A DNA stretch of 64,000 bases from Anomaloglossus baeobatrachus (GCF_048569485.1 NC_134361.1:171268883-171332882), one strand, 5' to 3'; counted from the stretch's first letter, positions 1 to 11,637 are shown. Made by a program: numbers and translations. The notes: generated by a model from the sequence alone, not told the origin.

Positions 1-223
1 AATATTATATTTTTCAAGAAAGGCATCCAGGCATTGCTTAATTGTTAGTAGTTACCCACTCACCCCCAGGTACCAATCTATGGGGGAATTGGGGAAAACA
101 GGGATTATCTGGAGTGTTTGTGTTGTTACCGGCACTGGTCTTCTAGGTCCCTAGGGGGTAGGCCCTGCATCCCGGTGGGGATGCAGTACCTTGTAGTTCC
201 CTGATGGCTTCAGGGGCACTACA
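1..223 (-). mobile_element. LTR fragment, same family as 29790-30772
   Basis: Read on the minus strand, this begins with TGTAGTGCCCCTG at position 223 and runs left out of the window. Its first ~100 bases align by eye with the start of the LTR-like block at 29790 (same TGTAG-GCCCCTGA start, a TGCATCC...GGGATGCAGGGC hairpin, then an ACCAGTGCC stretch). It abuts LINE sequence at 224, so it probably inserted into that LINE. It is an old, incomplete copy. The family assignment (Ty3/Gypsy-like) is inferred from the TG start and the company of similar LTRs here. Confidence 0.5.
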
Positions 224-1100
224 CAAGAAGGAGATCAATTTCTGCTTTTGCTACTACAGCAAAGCTTTCGACTCTGTTGATCTAGAAACTTTAGACTACC
301 ATGAAGGATATTGATGTGCCGAACCATCTGATCAGCCTTATTAGGAAAGTTTACACCTACCAAAAAGCTACAGTCTGAACAGAACATGGTGACACGGCAT
401 GGTTCAAAGTAGAGTGAGACATCAGACAGAGCTGCATCCTGTAACCATGTTTTTTTCAATTTATATGTAGAAGCTATTTTTAAGACAGCTGGACTTGCCG
501 AAAAAGAAGTAGGAATCAAAATTTGTAGACGATACAATATTGATCGCAACAAGGGTATATGGAGTGAAGGACATATTACGGACTGTCAAGATGGAAAGTT
601 TGAACATAGGACTCCTACACAATACAAATAAGACAAAGATATTGAGCTCTGCCATGTACAACCGGGACTTCAATCAACTTAGATCAATGATCACTTAAGA
701 TGCAGCGACGACACCGGAAGTCAATGGGAGAACTAGACGAGGACTTCAATTAAAGGAACATTTCACTGGCAATGAAGTCACAGCTTGTATATACTGTAGT
801 TTGGTCTTTTCGATGAAGAACAATCAACACCTTCGAAGTGTGGTACTGGAAAAGGGTTATAGCAATACTATGGATGCCAAGAAGAAGAACAAACAAATCA
901 ATTTTGGAGCAAATCAAGACATGTCACTTGAAGTAAAGTGAACCAAGCTATGACTTGCCTACTTTGGCACATCATACGAAAAGGGCAATCACTGGAGAAA
1001 GACATCATGGTCGGAAGAATAGAAGGAACAAGGTGAAGAGGATGACCAGAAACCTGAAGGCTTGATACAATCAAAATAATGGAAGAGAAGACTCTTGTGG
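224..1100 (+). mobile_element. RTE/BovB-type LINE, decayed reverse-transcriptase fragment
   Basis: Translation in shifting frames gives the RT block KAFDSVD (near 261), then a stretch reading like MKDIDVPNHLISLIRKVYT (near 298), then VDDTIL around 521 (the catalytic DD box). A C-terminal KDIMVGRIEG motif near 998 is the usual end of RTE-clade ORF2. Frameshifts and stops are numerous, so no ORF survives and this is not a gene. The 5' part is missing where the LTR at 1-223 abuts. It is an old insertion. Confidence 0.7.
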
Positions 1101-1880
1101 ACCTATCTAGGCTTGCACAAAATTGATCTTCCCACTGTTCAAAATAGCGCCTGTGGTTTACAAATTTTGGAAAAAATAAAAAATATTCTCTTTCTTTAGC
1201 CTTTGACCTGTTTTGCAACTTTTTAACACATTTCACAAAATTTGCACAGCAAAACATCACAATCACATACATAAAATAACTACGGAGGGATATTTGCACA
1301 AACATTTTGCAACTTCAAACAGTCACAATTGATGAATTAGCTGTCAGATAAATGGATCTGCTTTTTAGAAGTTGAAATTTATGTAACAGATGTTTCATTT
1401 GCAAATGTACCTGTTTAGAGTATGTCCAGTTGGAACTGATATGCTCTGGTTTTCTTTGAATTTCAGACTTGCTGCATAATCTGCCCCTCATTTTACCATT
1501 TAATTTTGCCAAAGGTGAAGTTTGATGTGAAAATCTAGAGTTTTTTTCTCAGAAACTATATTGCTCTTTTATTGACACTAAATCATACTCATCTTATTGT
1601 CTTTTGCCAGGTTGCGAACCAGCATATACACATGTGACACTTTTTGTGTTCTTTTCACTCTCGCTTTCTTGTTTTTTCATCCACTCTCCCCACCCACTTT
1701 TTTCCCTGCTCTTGTTTGGCCATCTAGTGGAGTCTTTGGAATATAGCAACTTGCTAATTTGCACTTATGCATTTTGTTAAATTATTATTTTTTTAACTAT
1801 GTATATGCAATATTTTGTGTGGACAATCCTTTCAGATTGGGTCTTTTCATCGGGTCATTTTATAATTAATTTTAAATTTT
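1101..1880. other. AT-rich stretch, no gene recognised
   Basis: Short ORFs only, with no family signature on either strand. It may include the decayed 3' end of one of the flanking LINEs. The AATAAA at about 1885 on the plus strand has no associated coding sequence. Confidence 0.4.
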
Positions 1881-3070
1881 CTCAATAAAGATTTGTTTTT
1901 ATAAAAGATTCAACTCTATTTGGCTTCATTCTCTTGACTTAAGTTTTTGATTTTTGTTTCAGTAGCTAACCATGCTTGCTTGATTTCTATTTTCATTTCC
2001 TATTGAGATCTTTATACTCCTAAAATGCTATTTCCCATTCTTAGCCTTCAACATTTTGAACACCCTTTGTTTTTGTCTTATTAAATTTTGTACTGTCTTT
2101 TTTATCCAGAGTAGTTTATTTTTATTCCTGGACATTTTATTACAAGAGAGTATAAACTTGTTATAGGATTCTAGTAATATATCCTTAAACTTACCCCATT
2201 TATGTTTGGTCCAGCCACTTTTCCATAATGCCCCCCACATCGAATGCATGGTAACCATCTTCAATTCATTCATTTTCTTTGCAATACTTCTTGCATTTTA
2301 CAGCAGACATTTAATACTATTAGCACATTTATTACTCCTACTCACCTCCCTACTTTCTTTGCATGTCCAAGCCCCCCCTTCCTTATTGACCCATACTGTC
2401 TCACTTAGTCAACTCTATCTATCCCTTTTTTGCACAACTAGCTTCTCTCCTAGTTCCCTTTAATAATTTTTAAGGACCTTCCACCTCTGTCTAACTTAGT
2501 CATTGGTACCAATGTGCACCATGACTTCTGGGGTTTACTCAGCCCCACCCAGCAAGCTGTATACCCGATTCGCAATATGCCGAACCCAAGCACCTGTCAG
2601 ACAACACACTGTCCAGCATTCAGTCTCGGTGGCAGATGACCCTGTTTGTCTAATTATAGAGCCTCCTACCACCAACATCTGTCTGGTCTTTACTGCACTC
2701 CCATCTTCCTCCTTCCTACAGCAGTCGTTCTCGTGGTTGAAAGGTGCAACGTCCCGCTGTAGTGATCCTAGTCCTGGGCCTGCATCCCCAATATCAGCCA
2801 AGCATGCATATTTACTAAGTTGTGCCAGATCAGGACTAGGCTCACTGATAATTTTCCCTGTACCACTTCTTCTAACTGTTACCAAACTACCTACTTTTAG
2901 GTCCTGATCTTCCCCACCTGCTTCTGTACTCAATATCACTGGCTCCAGCCAGAGCCACTCAGTGAGCTCTAAATTCCTGTCCAGGTTTGCAATGCTCCCA
3001 AGTGTTGCAAGCTGCACATTTTCAGTAGATCCACTATTTGGACCAATGTTATTCAGTAGGGCCATTCAGA
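1881..3070 (-). mobile_element. CR1/L2-type LINE fragment: ORF1 with SGNH-hydrolase-like domain, start of ORF2
   Basis: The 2535-3065 minus-strand frame contains a CR1-like ORF1 esterase signature: a VVGGSIIRQT block (the serine block, normally VVGDSLLR), a CCLTGAWVRHIANR block (normally CCLPGARVRD), and just downstream a VMVHIGTND-like block read from 2503-2522. Further along the same strand (2028-2273) is a basic WGKFKDILLE...NKLLWIKKTVQNLIRQKQ segment. It resembles the linker between endonuclease and RT in CR1/L2-clade ORF2. The order ORF1 then ORF2 on one strand supports one decayed LINE. In ORF1p the SGNH domain is an esterase of uncertain role in retrotransposition. The serine-block Asp reads as Gly, so it is probably inactive. 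Confidence 0.65.
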
Positions 3071-3940
3071 TGACCATTTGTTTTGGCATGTACCGAATGG
3101 CTCATGAATTTAATTGGAGCATGCACTAATCTCTTCCGTATTTTGGATGAGACTCGCCAGTAATAGTTCCTGCTCTGCAGCGTGTGCAACTCGTTCTTGT
3201 GAGTTAGCCCTGATCTATCCCGCTACCCAGATTTCCTCACCCTGACCTCCCTTGTACTGTTTGTCCGCCCTGTCTACCTGACCCCAGTCACGTTCTGTGT
3301 CTCGGTCTCCTCCCCCTCCTTCTACTTACTTGCTCTCCTAGCCTCTGACCTCGGCAACGTTTCCTGACCTCGGCTCTGCTTCCCCTGTTTGGCTTTTAAT
3401 GTGACTTCTCGGCTCCTGACCCTTTTGCTTGCACCTGTTTAAGGCTTGCTCGCTCCCCCCTGCATTGACGTAACATCCAGACTTAGAAGTAGGCTTGCTG
3501 ACTACTCTTTCTGGTGCTTGCACTCTCTGGTGGGCTTTTGTCTAACTGCACTTTGGAGTTCCATCTTCATTCAGCTTCTGCGCTCCCTGGTGGAAGCCTG
3601 CCACATTATAAACTTAGCCTAATTGTTTTAAAGAGGACTGCCTGTCAAAATGTATTGTATGGCTCTTCATTTTCCTGTGTTGTCTGTCTCATTGCTGAGT
3701 GTAGTAAGGCTCCACTAACTAATATCATTGTTTTCAACATTTCAAGTCAAGTGCTCTTTACTAAAGATGAGCAACCTGAGGTTCGGTGTTCGTACCAAAC
3801 ACTTTACAAAAAAAACAGAGTTCAGGGTTGGAGTTTGTTTGCTTTACGTATGCAAACCACTCGCACGAACATTTCTGTGCTCGGGTTCCATGCTTCTTCG
3901 ACAACCCAAGTTTCCAGAGCCAGGTGGCATATAGGACTCC
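3071..3940. other. C/T-rich unclassified sequence
   Basis: Nothing codes convincingly here. Positions 3180-3620 are rich in CTGACC/CCTGACCTC motifs, the style seen in the 3' halves of frog LTRs. A segment near 3770 starting GATGAGCAACCTGAGGTTCGG looks like an interspersed repeat of GTTCG-type words. Boundaries are not visible. Confidence 0.3.
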
Positions 3941-4426
3941 CGGGGCCTAGATCACGGTCAGACTCAAGGGGATCCCCGCTACTGGCATAGGGAACAGTAC
4001 TCTACCTAGTACGGAAGGGACTCTAAGTGCTTCAAGCCACAGGGACCTGCACTACAAAGCGCAGGAAGGAAGGGCCCACAGACTACCGGACCGGTTCTGA
4101 CTTCCCGTGGATTTGGGATCAACTTGAAGCCATCATGGCAGTAACCAGTGTGACCAGGCTGGCCCGGGGTCCACTCCACCTGTGGGGAGCGATACCATCC
4201 TGGCTGCCTTAATACCAGCCTCAATGAGGAACCCAGCAGTGGCGGCTATTCCCTGGCTCCATACCACATGTGGGGTCACGACAAACTATGCCAATTACCT
4301 CACTTCCCCACCATTTACGCCTCGGGGCAACGGAACCAGGCAAGGCCACCCGTGACATCGCCTGACCCGACCCGCGACTGCGTGGCGATGAGTAGGCTGA
4401 CCGCCTGCCCCGTGGGGCGCTACACA
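3941..4426 (+). mobile_element. Possible LTR fragment
   Basis: GC-rich block ending GTGGGGCGCTACA, whose order of C-rich words resembles the 3' end of the LTR at 29790-30772 (which ends TTGGGCGACACA). No target duplication was found. Old and incomplete; low confidence. Confidence 0.3.
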
Positions 4427-5355
4427 TGCAGCACTAATTTTGACATTAATTGTAATGAAATGTACAGTAGAGCCCATGAAGTCCATACATCGGAGCGAAA
4501 CGTACCTCCTCCTGCATGGCTGTCAAGCTACCATGATACGGTAGTCTGTTGCTATTGCTCTCTATTTCTGTCTTCCATTGCTTCTGTGAGTTTGGCAGTT
4601 TGGCACAGAGGGTGCACAACGGCACTATCCACACAAACATACGTATTGCACACAATATTGTGAATCCATAGATCCTTCATAATTTGGGGATCTATAATAC
4701 AACACCCATGCATTTCCTAGTTGTTTTTTTAATGTACCTCTGTATAGCCTCAGTTTTCATATATTAGCACATTAATTTTTTTTTTTGGATTAAATATGGG
4801 CAGCCGCATGCGACATGAAGCCGCAGGGACCCTGTGCGCCTCCATACAGCCTCCGGCATATAACTCCTCATAAAATGTACTCAAAACTATCACTAATTCA
4901 ATAATCGTCTAGAAAATGTAAAATAATAACAATCACCACAGACAATTAAACACTTTTTAGTGGTTTTATACAGAAAATGTAGTCTAACAGTGATTTCAGA
5001 TTTATGTCATTTTTCAAAATAATAATAATACATTTAAAGGAGTACAGCATTTGAAAGCAGCATAATGTAGGGGCAGAGAACTTGATTGCAATAATGTGTT
5101 ACTTACTGGGCTGCTTCCTGCGGGTCTGATAAAATCACAGGTTTTTTTGCTGCAGATTTTCCAGTTCTCGGAGATCTGTATAACCCACACCAATGTGTGT
5201 CAGCTTTCTGTGTGAACTGTGCATAGGCAGAAAGCTCTCAATCAGTGGTGGGGCTGGGTTATGAATAGAGGACTACATGACAGCAGGTTTACTAGTTCTT
5301 TAGTGATAATCTTTGATAACATTTTTTTATCAAAACCACTGTAAGTAGTCGAGCA
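4427..5355. other. No gene; AT-rich intergenic sequence
   Basis: No coding or RNA signature found. A TTTAAAGGAG word at about 5033 resembles a TTAA-element end, but no partner end is evident. Confidence 0.35.
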
Positions 5356-6290
5356 CTGTAATTTTTGTTTTATAAAACGCACCGGATTATAAGACGCACC
5401 CCAAATTTAGGTAAAAAAAAGGGGGGTCTGTCTTATAATCCGGTGGTGATACCACTGGGGAATGGGGGGCGGCATGCGGTGGTGGAGCGGAGCCACAGGA
5501 GGCAGGGGTGGTGGTGGAGTAGGGCGATGCTGTGGGCGTCCCAGATGAACATCCAGAAACTGTCGGTGATGCGGGCTTCCAGGATATGACGCCTGGAGTC
5601 AGCGCATGCGCAGATTGTGCTATAAGCTCAATGACAAAGCTAGATCTCATCTGCAGACACACTGCCTCAGGCGCTATTTTACTTAAGTTCACTGCTGGGC
5701 CAGAGGCGGTGCGTGCGCAGATGAGATCTTGAGCCAAGAGCTCCATCTGCACACACGCCGACTCCAGGCGCCATTATTTGAAGCCTGTACCACTGACATT
5801 TTCAGGATGGTCCCTGCCTCACTGCCCGCAGTGAGCACCAGCAGGGCACCCGCAGTGAGTACCAGCACGGTGCCCGTAGCATTGCCCCTGCCTCCTAGGA
5901 ACATTCTACATTCGGCTTATAAGACGCACCCAGTGTCGGAATGGCTACTGGAGGAACCTCCAGTAATACCAGTCCTGGCTGCGGTTACCTGGATTGAACT
6001 CCGGAGCTCTTACCTGAGCTCCGGAGTGCAGCCTGCATTGAACTCGGGGTTTTCAGGACTGAATTGCAAGCGCCGACAAATTCCCCGGCGATTGCGGTTC
6101 AGTTTATGGTAGCTGCAGACAGGCTGAACTTTGAAGCAGTCACCTGAGTCACTCCGGAGTTCAACCCAGATAACCGCAGCCAAGCCTGGTATTACTAGAG
6201 GTTCCTCCAGTAGGCAGTTAGATTCTGGATGCACCCCTCATTTTCCTACAACATTTTTGGGAGGAAAAGTACGTCTTATAATCCAATATA
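5356..6290. mobile_element. Non-autonomous DNA transposon with ATAAGACGCACC-type ends
   Basis: Near 5385 the left end reads CGGATTATAAGACGCACC. Near 6272, in reverse complement, the right end reads TGGATTATAAGACGTAC. Another ATAAGACGCACC lies at 5916. The interior contains an inverted pair around GGAGGAACCTCCAGTAATACCAG (5948-5975 versus 6180-6212) and related ACTCCGGAG words. It has no transposase coding capacity. The superfamily is not certain. Confidence 0.55.
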
Positions 6291-6482
6291 TATAGCAAGT
6301 GATATACTGTATTGCTGGAATCAGGACTCTGTCTCTACATTATGCTGCTCTCAGATTAGGTGGCAAAGACATGGAGAGAGATTCCCAATAATAAAACTTT
6401 CAGATAAGTTATATTGGATATTTCAATATAAAGTGCATGTATTTCTGAATAAATTAGATAAACTGCATTTAACATTGATTTT

Positions 6483-7571
6483 TTAGCAGGTGTCAGTAGT
6501 AAGTTTGGACTTAGGGTTGTCCTCACTGTGCAACTTCTGGTGAGTTTTGAGATGATCTCGCTCAGAGAACGTCTCTCCGCAGTCACTACACACGTATATG
6601 ATCTCCCTTGTGTGAATTTTCTGGTGTATAATAAGGTAGGATTTGCGTGTGTACCGCTTACCGCACTTATCACATGCAAATGGCCTCTCTCCTGTGTGTA
6701 TTCTTTTGTGTAACACCAGCTGAAGCTTGCGAGTGAAACCTTTCCCGCATTCAATACACACAAAAGGCTTATCTGCTAAGTGAGTTTTTTGATGACTGGC
6801 AAACGTTAGCCGATTACTAAGGCTTTTCCCACATTGGTTACAGATATAGATTGTGTTTTCGGTGTGAAGTTTATGGTGGGCTACAAGGTTTGAGTTACTA
6901 CTGAAGCTTTTTCCACACTGGGTACATGTGTATGGCTTTTCTCCAGTGTGAATCCTTTGATGTATAACGAAGTGTGACCTATCACTGAAGCATTTTCCAC
7001 ATTCTGGGCAAGAGTACGGCTTGTGCCCTGTGTGGATCCTTTTGTGCAACACAAGATGTGAGCTCTGGATAAAGTTCTTTCCACACTCTATACATACGTA
7101 TGGCCTCTCTCCTGTATGGATCCTTTGGTGGGTAGCTAAAGTTGAACTTCGAGTGAAGCTTTTCCCACAGTCAGAACATGCATAGGGTTTCTCTCCTGTG
7201 TGAGTCCTCTGGTGTGTTGCAAGAGTTGAACTATGAGTGAAGCACTTTCCACAGTCCAGGCACATATACTGTCGATGTCCTGACCAAGTTCTGCACTTCA
7301 TTCTCCGACCTGGCTTCTTAGCGTTGCATTTGTACTTTGCAGAAAGAACATCATCAACTAAATATTTATTAATGTCTATACTTGAACTGCTGGTATGAGA
7401 CATCCCATACCTTTCCCCTGGGGGGGAGATTGTACTATTACCCATCTCACATTGGCCATGGCTTTCCAAGGCATCTAAAATAGTGTTTCCCCATTCATAT
7501 TCATGACTTTGAAAATTCGTGTCAATCAAATTCTTCTTGTCAGATTCAGACTTGGAGGTTTGCTCTTCCAT
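6483..7571 (-). CDS. C2H2 zinc-finger protein, nine fingers (terminal exon)
   Basis: An open frame of 362 codons ends TAA at 6483-6485. Residues 1-100 are acidic/serine-rich without a recognised domain. Nine tandem C2H2 fingers follow from about residue 102 to 348, each 28 residues (Y-x-C-x2-C-G-K-x-F-x5-L-x2-H-x3-H), then a 14-residue tail. Linkers 1-4 and 7 are canonical TGEKPY/TGERPY-like; linkers 5 (TENTIY), 6 (LADKPF) and 8 (TREIIY) are not. All Cys/His ligands are present. Predicted contact residues (-1,2,3,6) are HSTT, RSTT, QSHL, DSHI, SSNA, NLTS, RLQL, RSYI, EDHT. Such proteins bind DNA in the nucleus, usually as repressors. Upstream of the ATG the minus strand reads TTTTTCAAG|T, a plausible splice acceptor, so Met1 may be internal and 5' exons (perhaps with a KRAB-like domain) may lie further right. 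None was recognised. The paralogue identity cannot be set from sequence alone. Confidence 0.88.
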   Translation of the reverse strand: MEEQTSKSESDKKNLIDTNFQSHEYEWGNTILDALESHGQCEMGNSTISPPGERYGMSHTSSSSIDINKYLVDDVLSAKYKCNAKKPGRRMKCRTWSGHRQYMCLDCGKCFTHSSTLATHQRTHTGEKPYACSDCGKSFTRSSTLATHQRIHTGERPYVCIECGKNFIQSSHLVLHKRIHTGHKPYSCPECGKCFSDRSHFVIHQRIHTGEKPYTCTQCGKSFSSNSNLVAHHKLHTENTIYICNQCGKSLSNRLTFASHQKTHLADKPFVCIECGKGFTRKLQLVLHKRIHTGERPFACDKCGKRYTRKSYLIIHQKIHTREIIYVCSDCGETFSERDHLKTHQKLHSEDNPKSKLTTDTC

Positions 7572-7991
7572 ACTTGAAAAATATTTTTAGAATATCAGGT
7601 CATAAGAGTGCTGGACCTAACAGAAACAGAAAGGGTACAAAATTAGGCTAAACAACGGGGGGGGGGGAAGGGGAGGGGGAATCTCATTATCATAAATTGG
7701 CAACATTTCAAAGTGCTTTTAAAGCCGCGCACCTTACACTTGTTATTAAGAATCCGTTTCTTCTCAGGAACGGAGGGGTTTTTATTTTGATTATTGCCCA
7801 TTGCCTAGTGTATGGGCCACCACTGCAGTCTTACCAATAGGGCTCATGATTGCTACCCTGAAGCCTACCGGAGAACTGGAGAGCCAATGCCACTACACTT
7901 TTCCAAGGCTGCAGAGGCCTCTGCTTGCAGAATTGGAAAACACACAGTTTTGGCCAGTGGAATTATAATGCCGCTGATCCAAACTGTCAAT
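7572..7991. other. Sequence 5' of the zinc-finger exon, with a G-rich tract
   Basis: Probably intron of the zinc-finger gene. Positions 7657-7679 hold a run of about ten G followed by AAGGGGAGGGGG, which could form a G-quadruplex on the plus (non-template for this gene) strand. No exon recognised. Confidence 0.4.
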
Positions 7992-8329
7992 ACTGTGTGT
8001 GTCCTGTTGGGACCCGGTCGCTCTCAGCCCTTAGCCACATTGAGGCCTATTTTAGACCCATGGTAAGGTTTTAATATTAGAGAGTGTAGGTACTATCCCA
8101 ACTGGGTACACCTTGGCGTTGGTGGGATAGCTTTATGCTTTTTTTGATCAAAAACAGTGTTTACTAAGTACCCTATGTTTATATGCACTATGCTTTTATT
8201 TAGTTACAGCAGGGTATGTTTTCACAATTTTTCCCTTGGTTTCTCTTTGTCTAATGGCCAGTGTGAACATGAGCTCACAAGCTCCATGTATACCATCTCA
8301 TACTCCGGCTCATTTTTTTGTTTTTATGT
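7992..8329 (+). repeat. 338-bp direct repeat, copy 1
   Basis: Near-identical to 8409-8746 (offset exactly 417 bp; I see about three substitutions). It starts ACTGTGTGTGTCCTGTTGGG and ends TTGTTTTTATGT. It encodes no recognised product. The copies are separated by 79 bp. Confidence 0.9.
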
Positions 8330-8408
8330 AGTTTTTTTGTATTCAGTACAAATGGGGTGTGGCCCTCCCTCTTGGTGAGCTGGACATTTCATTCTGTGAA
8401 TCCCCCTG

Positions 8409-8746
8409 ACTGTGTGTGTCCTGTTGGGACCCGGTCGCTCTCAGCCCTTAGCCACATTGAGGCCTATTTTAGACCCATGGTAAGGTTTTAATATTAGAGA
8501 GTGTAGGTACTATCCCAACTGGGTACACCTTGGCATTGGTGGGATAGCTTTATGCTTTTTTTGATCAAAAACAGTGTTTACTAAGTACCCTATGTTTATA
8601 TGCACTATGCTTTTATTTAGTTACAGCAGGGTATGTTTTCACAATTTTTCCCTTGGTTTCTCTTTGCCTAATGGCCAGTGTGAACATGAGCTCTCAAGCT
8701 CCATGTATACCATCTCATACTCCGGCTCATTTTTTTGTTTTTATGT
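8409..8746 (+). repeat. 338-bp direct repeat, copy 2
   Basis: Second copy of the unit at 7992-8329. The high identity implies a recent duplication or two close insertions of the same element. No terminal inverted repeats or flanking duplication seen. The sequence has no coding capacity. Confidence 0.9.
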
Positions 8747-8870
8747 CAATAAGAAGCGCATCGCCTTCCTATATAGTAGAAAGTTATGAGGCTGGGGAAC
8801 ATTATACTCCTGAACCACAAAGGTGGGCAACAATTCTATTAAAGATATTTCAGTTTTAAGTGTAACTGTC

Positions 8871-9541
8871 TGTCACGGTGTATGTAAGGACAGGACAGGG
8901 GTCCCTAGGCTGGCCCTCAGACTTGAGACCCTGTGCTGTCTCTTATCTGAGGTAGGCTTAATGGTAGCCAGGTCCGAGCCCCTAGAGTGATCCTAACTCT
9001 TGTCCAAGACCTGATCTTACTACCCTTCTCCCACACCCTTGGGATGGCTGAAAAATGCAATGACAAAACCCCACAAAAATATACAGACAAGGGAGAATGG
9101 AAACTCGTACACACAGCACTCAAAACACACAATATGTGTACTGAGGAGCAACAAAAAAGGGAAGGAAGTAACGCACAACAGGGGAACGCTCACACCACTC
9201 AAAATTGCAACACGAATCACCATAAACGGGATAACCACAAGACTGGGAATGCTGGAGCTTATGCAGAAGCTATCATCAGCGCCTACAAGAAGGAGGCAGT
9301 GCCTTAAATAGGGAGGAGACATCTGCTCGTGACAATTAGCAACCTAAGCTCTTAGGTCCTGCTCACAAGTCTGTAGGAATTAACTCCTGCAGAGCTGAAG
9401 ACCAGAGAACGTGAACCAGCCGATGCCTGACTCTGGCTTAACAATCCAGAAGCCTCACGTTGCTTGTCAGACTCTGTGGTGTGAACAGCGTCTGATGACG
9501 CCGTGCCAGCAAGTGTGTGCAGAGCCGAACATCACATGACA
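8871..9541 (+). mobile_element. Solo LTR with 5-bp target duplication
   Basis: Begins TGTCACGGTG and ends CATCACATGACA (the TG...CA form), flanked on both sides by the 5-bp direct repeat CTGTC (8866-8870 and 9542-9546). Length is 671 bp with no internal coding region, so it is a solo LTR left by recombination between LTRs. The family is probably Ty3/Gypsy-like (5-bp duplication, TGTCAC start). The block at about 58790-59960 shares several segments in the same order. The intact target duplication suggests moderate age. Confidence 0.75.
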
Positions 9542-9799
9542 CTGTCATTTCAGGTAGTTTAGAGAAATAAACTCGTGTATTTTTGGAGAGGCTCTATCTT
9601 TAATTTTCAGTTGTCCCAAAGGTAGTGGGTACAGACTAGATGTTAAGATGTCTTCCACACAATGAACATAGACATGAGGGATTCCTGTGCTTATTTCTAT
9701 GCATAACACAAGGATAGAAGTAGTAGCAGAATGAATGACATAATACAACAGAACTGAGCAGTGTAGCTGTGAATTCAGCACTTAATGAAGAGAAATCAC
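9542..9799. other. No gene recognised
   Basis: Short AT-rich spacer between a solo LTR and a TTAA element. No feature seen. Confidence 0.3.
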
Positions 9800-10129
9800 T
9801 TAAAGGAGTTGTCCGACATAAACTCAAAAATTTTTGTTAAGCTAATCTGTGCTGTATTTTCATATAAATCAGCCCTACATTGTTATTTTTTGTTTTCTAA
9901 CTTTTGTTCCTCTTGAATTCACCCTTTATTCTCTGCAGCTCTTTGTTTACATTCAGCTCCAGCAAACATAACCACTTCCTGTGCAAAACCTCAGTCAGAG
10001 CTGACACCGCCCGGCTTCAGTGTCCAGCCCCTCCCCAGTGTCCAGCCTCGTCCCCTGCCCGCCCCCTGCACACACATTCCATGTCATTATTCTTCCCCAG
10101 CACCTGACCTGTTATCACTACAGCATCCA

Positions 10130-10975
10130 AATAACAGCCCCACATCGGGCTCTGCACCGCACACCACATCGAGCTCTGCACCGCACACCATATCGGGCTC
10201 TGCACACCACACCACATCGGGCTCTGCACCCCACACCACATCGGGCTCTGCACCCCACACCACATCGGGCTCTGCACCGCACACCACATCGGGCTCTGCA
10301 CCGCACACGCACATATGGCTCTGCACACCACACGCACACATATGGCTCTGCACCACACACACGCACATATGGTTCTGCACCTCACACATGCACATCGGAC
10401 TCTGCACCGCACACCGGACTCTGCACCGCACACTGGACTCTGCACCGCACACCGGACTCTGCACCGCACATTGGGCTCTGTACCGCACACGCACATCGAG
10501 CTCTGCACCGCACACGCACATCAGGCTCTGCACCGCACACGCACATCGGGCTCTGCACCGCACACGCACATCGGGCTCTGTACCCCACACCACATCGGGC
10601 TTTGCACCGCACACGCACATATGGCTCTGCACACCACACGCACACATATGGCTTTGCACCACACACACGCACATATGGCTCTGCACCATACACACGCACA
10701 TATAGTTTTGCACCACACACACGCACATCGGACTCTGCACCGCACACGCACATCGGGCTCTGCACCGCACACGCACATCGGGCTCTGCACCGCACACGCA
10801 CATCAGGCTCTGCACCGCACACGCACATTGGGCTCTGCACCGCACACACACACACACAGGGCTCTGCACCGCACACACACAGGGCTCTGCACCGCACACA
10901 CACACATATGGCTCTGCACCGCACACACACACACACATATGGCTCTGCACCGCACGCACACACGGCGCTCTGTAC
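10130..10975 (+). repeat. Minisatellite, about 23-26 bp unit
   Basis: More than 30 units of the form CATCGGGCTCTGCACCGCACACG, with variants CATATGGCTCTGCACCACACA and interspersed CACACA runs. The near-multiple-of-three unit keeps all six frames partly open, which explains ORFs of over 300 codons here. It lies wholly inside the TTAA element. Confidence 0.9.
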
Positions 10976-11091
10976 CGACCCCCTACCCCCATAGGGAACA
11001 CATGTAGGGAGTACATACTCACCCGTCCTCGGTCCCCACCGCTCCTGCACATTCGCACGTTGTCTGTGCTCTGGACATATCAGCACAGTAG

Positions 11092-11099
11092 TGACGTCA
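11092..11099. promoter_or_regulatory. Perfect CRE palindrome TGACGTCA inside a TTAA element
   Basis: Exact CREB/ATF palindrome in the CpG-rich 3' third of the element. Function not shown; one of five perfect copies in the window. Confidence 0.35.
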
Positions 11100-11637
11100 C
11101 CGCTGTGCTGAAGAGAGCACAGACAGCGGGACAGTGATGAGAAACAGCACTGCGCTGCTTCTCATCAGCGCTTTCAAATATATCGGCATCTGTGATCTGT
11201 GATGCCGGTACATTTGAATGTGCGATCCTGAGCAGGGGCCCGGTGCTGGCGCTGACACCATGGCAGCCGCCGCCAGGCTCCTCCCCCAGGTCACGGACCC
11301 CACAGCCGTGCAGGGGGAGGTTGCGGGGAGAGTAAGTGGTGCGGGGGAATGTGTGGGAGGGTGCAGGGAAGGGGGCGGGGCTCATCGCACTGTAGCCGCC
11401 CAGCAGGGAGGCGACATGCTGATCCAGATTTGCATGTCAAAATGGTCCTGCCCATGTTGACAGGAAATGACCGGAAGCAGCAAAATCGCGTCAGGAGCAG
11501 TCACATGACCACTCTGAGCCGGGGGAGAGGGGCTGACAGCAGGGCAGGTAAGTGGTCACTATCTACTTACCTGCCCCAATGTAGCCCAATAGGGTAATAA
11601 AAAAAAAAAGTCAAAAGAAGCTGGATAACCCCTTTAA

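Larger units (their letters stand above)
9800..11637. mobile_element. Non-autonomous TTAA element, T2/Kolobok-like, with internal minisatellite
   Basis: The left end reads TTAAAGGAGTTGTCCG; the right end, reverse-complemented, reads TTAAAGGGGTTATCCAG. Both fit TTAAAGGRR, the terminus described for the Xenopus T2 group, with TTAA as target duplication (9800-9803 and 11634-11637). The 1.84-kb interior has no transposase. It carries a minisatellite (10130-10975) and, near 11090, a perfect TGACGTCA palindrome in a CpG-rich part. The long ORFs through the minisatellite are not genes. Confidence 0.7.

Noticed and set aside
2535-3065. A host esterase/lipase gene
   Set aside because: The SGNH-like blocks match CR1-type LINE ORF1, and ORF2 sequence follows on the same strand.
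10020-10994. Open frames of more than 300 codons on both strands
   Set aside because: They run through a short tandem repeat whose unit keeps frames open. Composition is His/Thr/Arg or Cys/Val-rich with no domain, and the array is inside a transposon.
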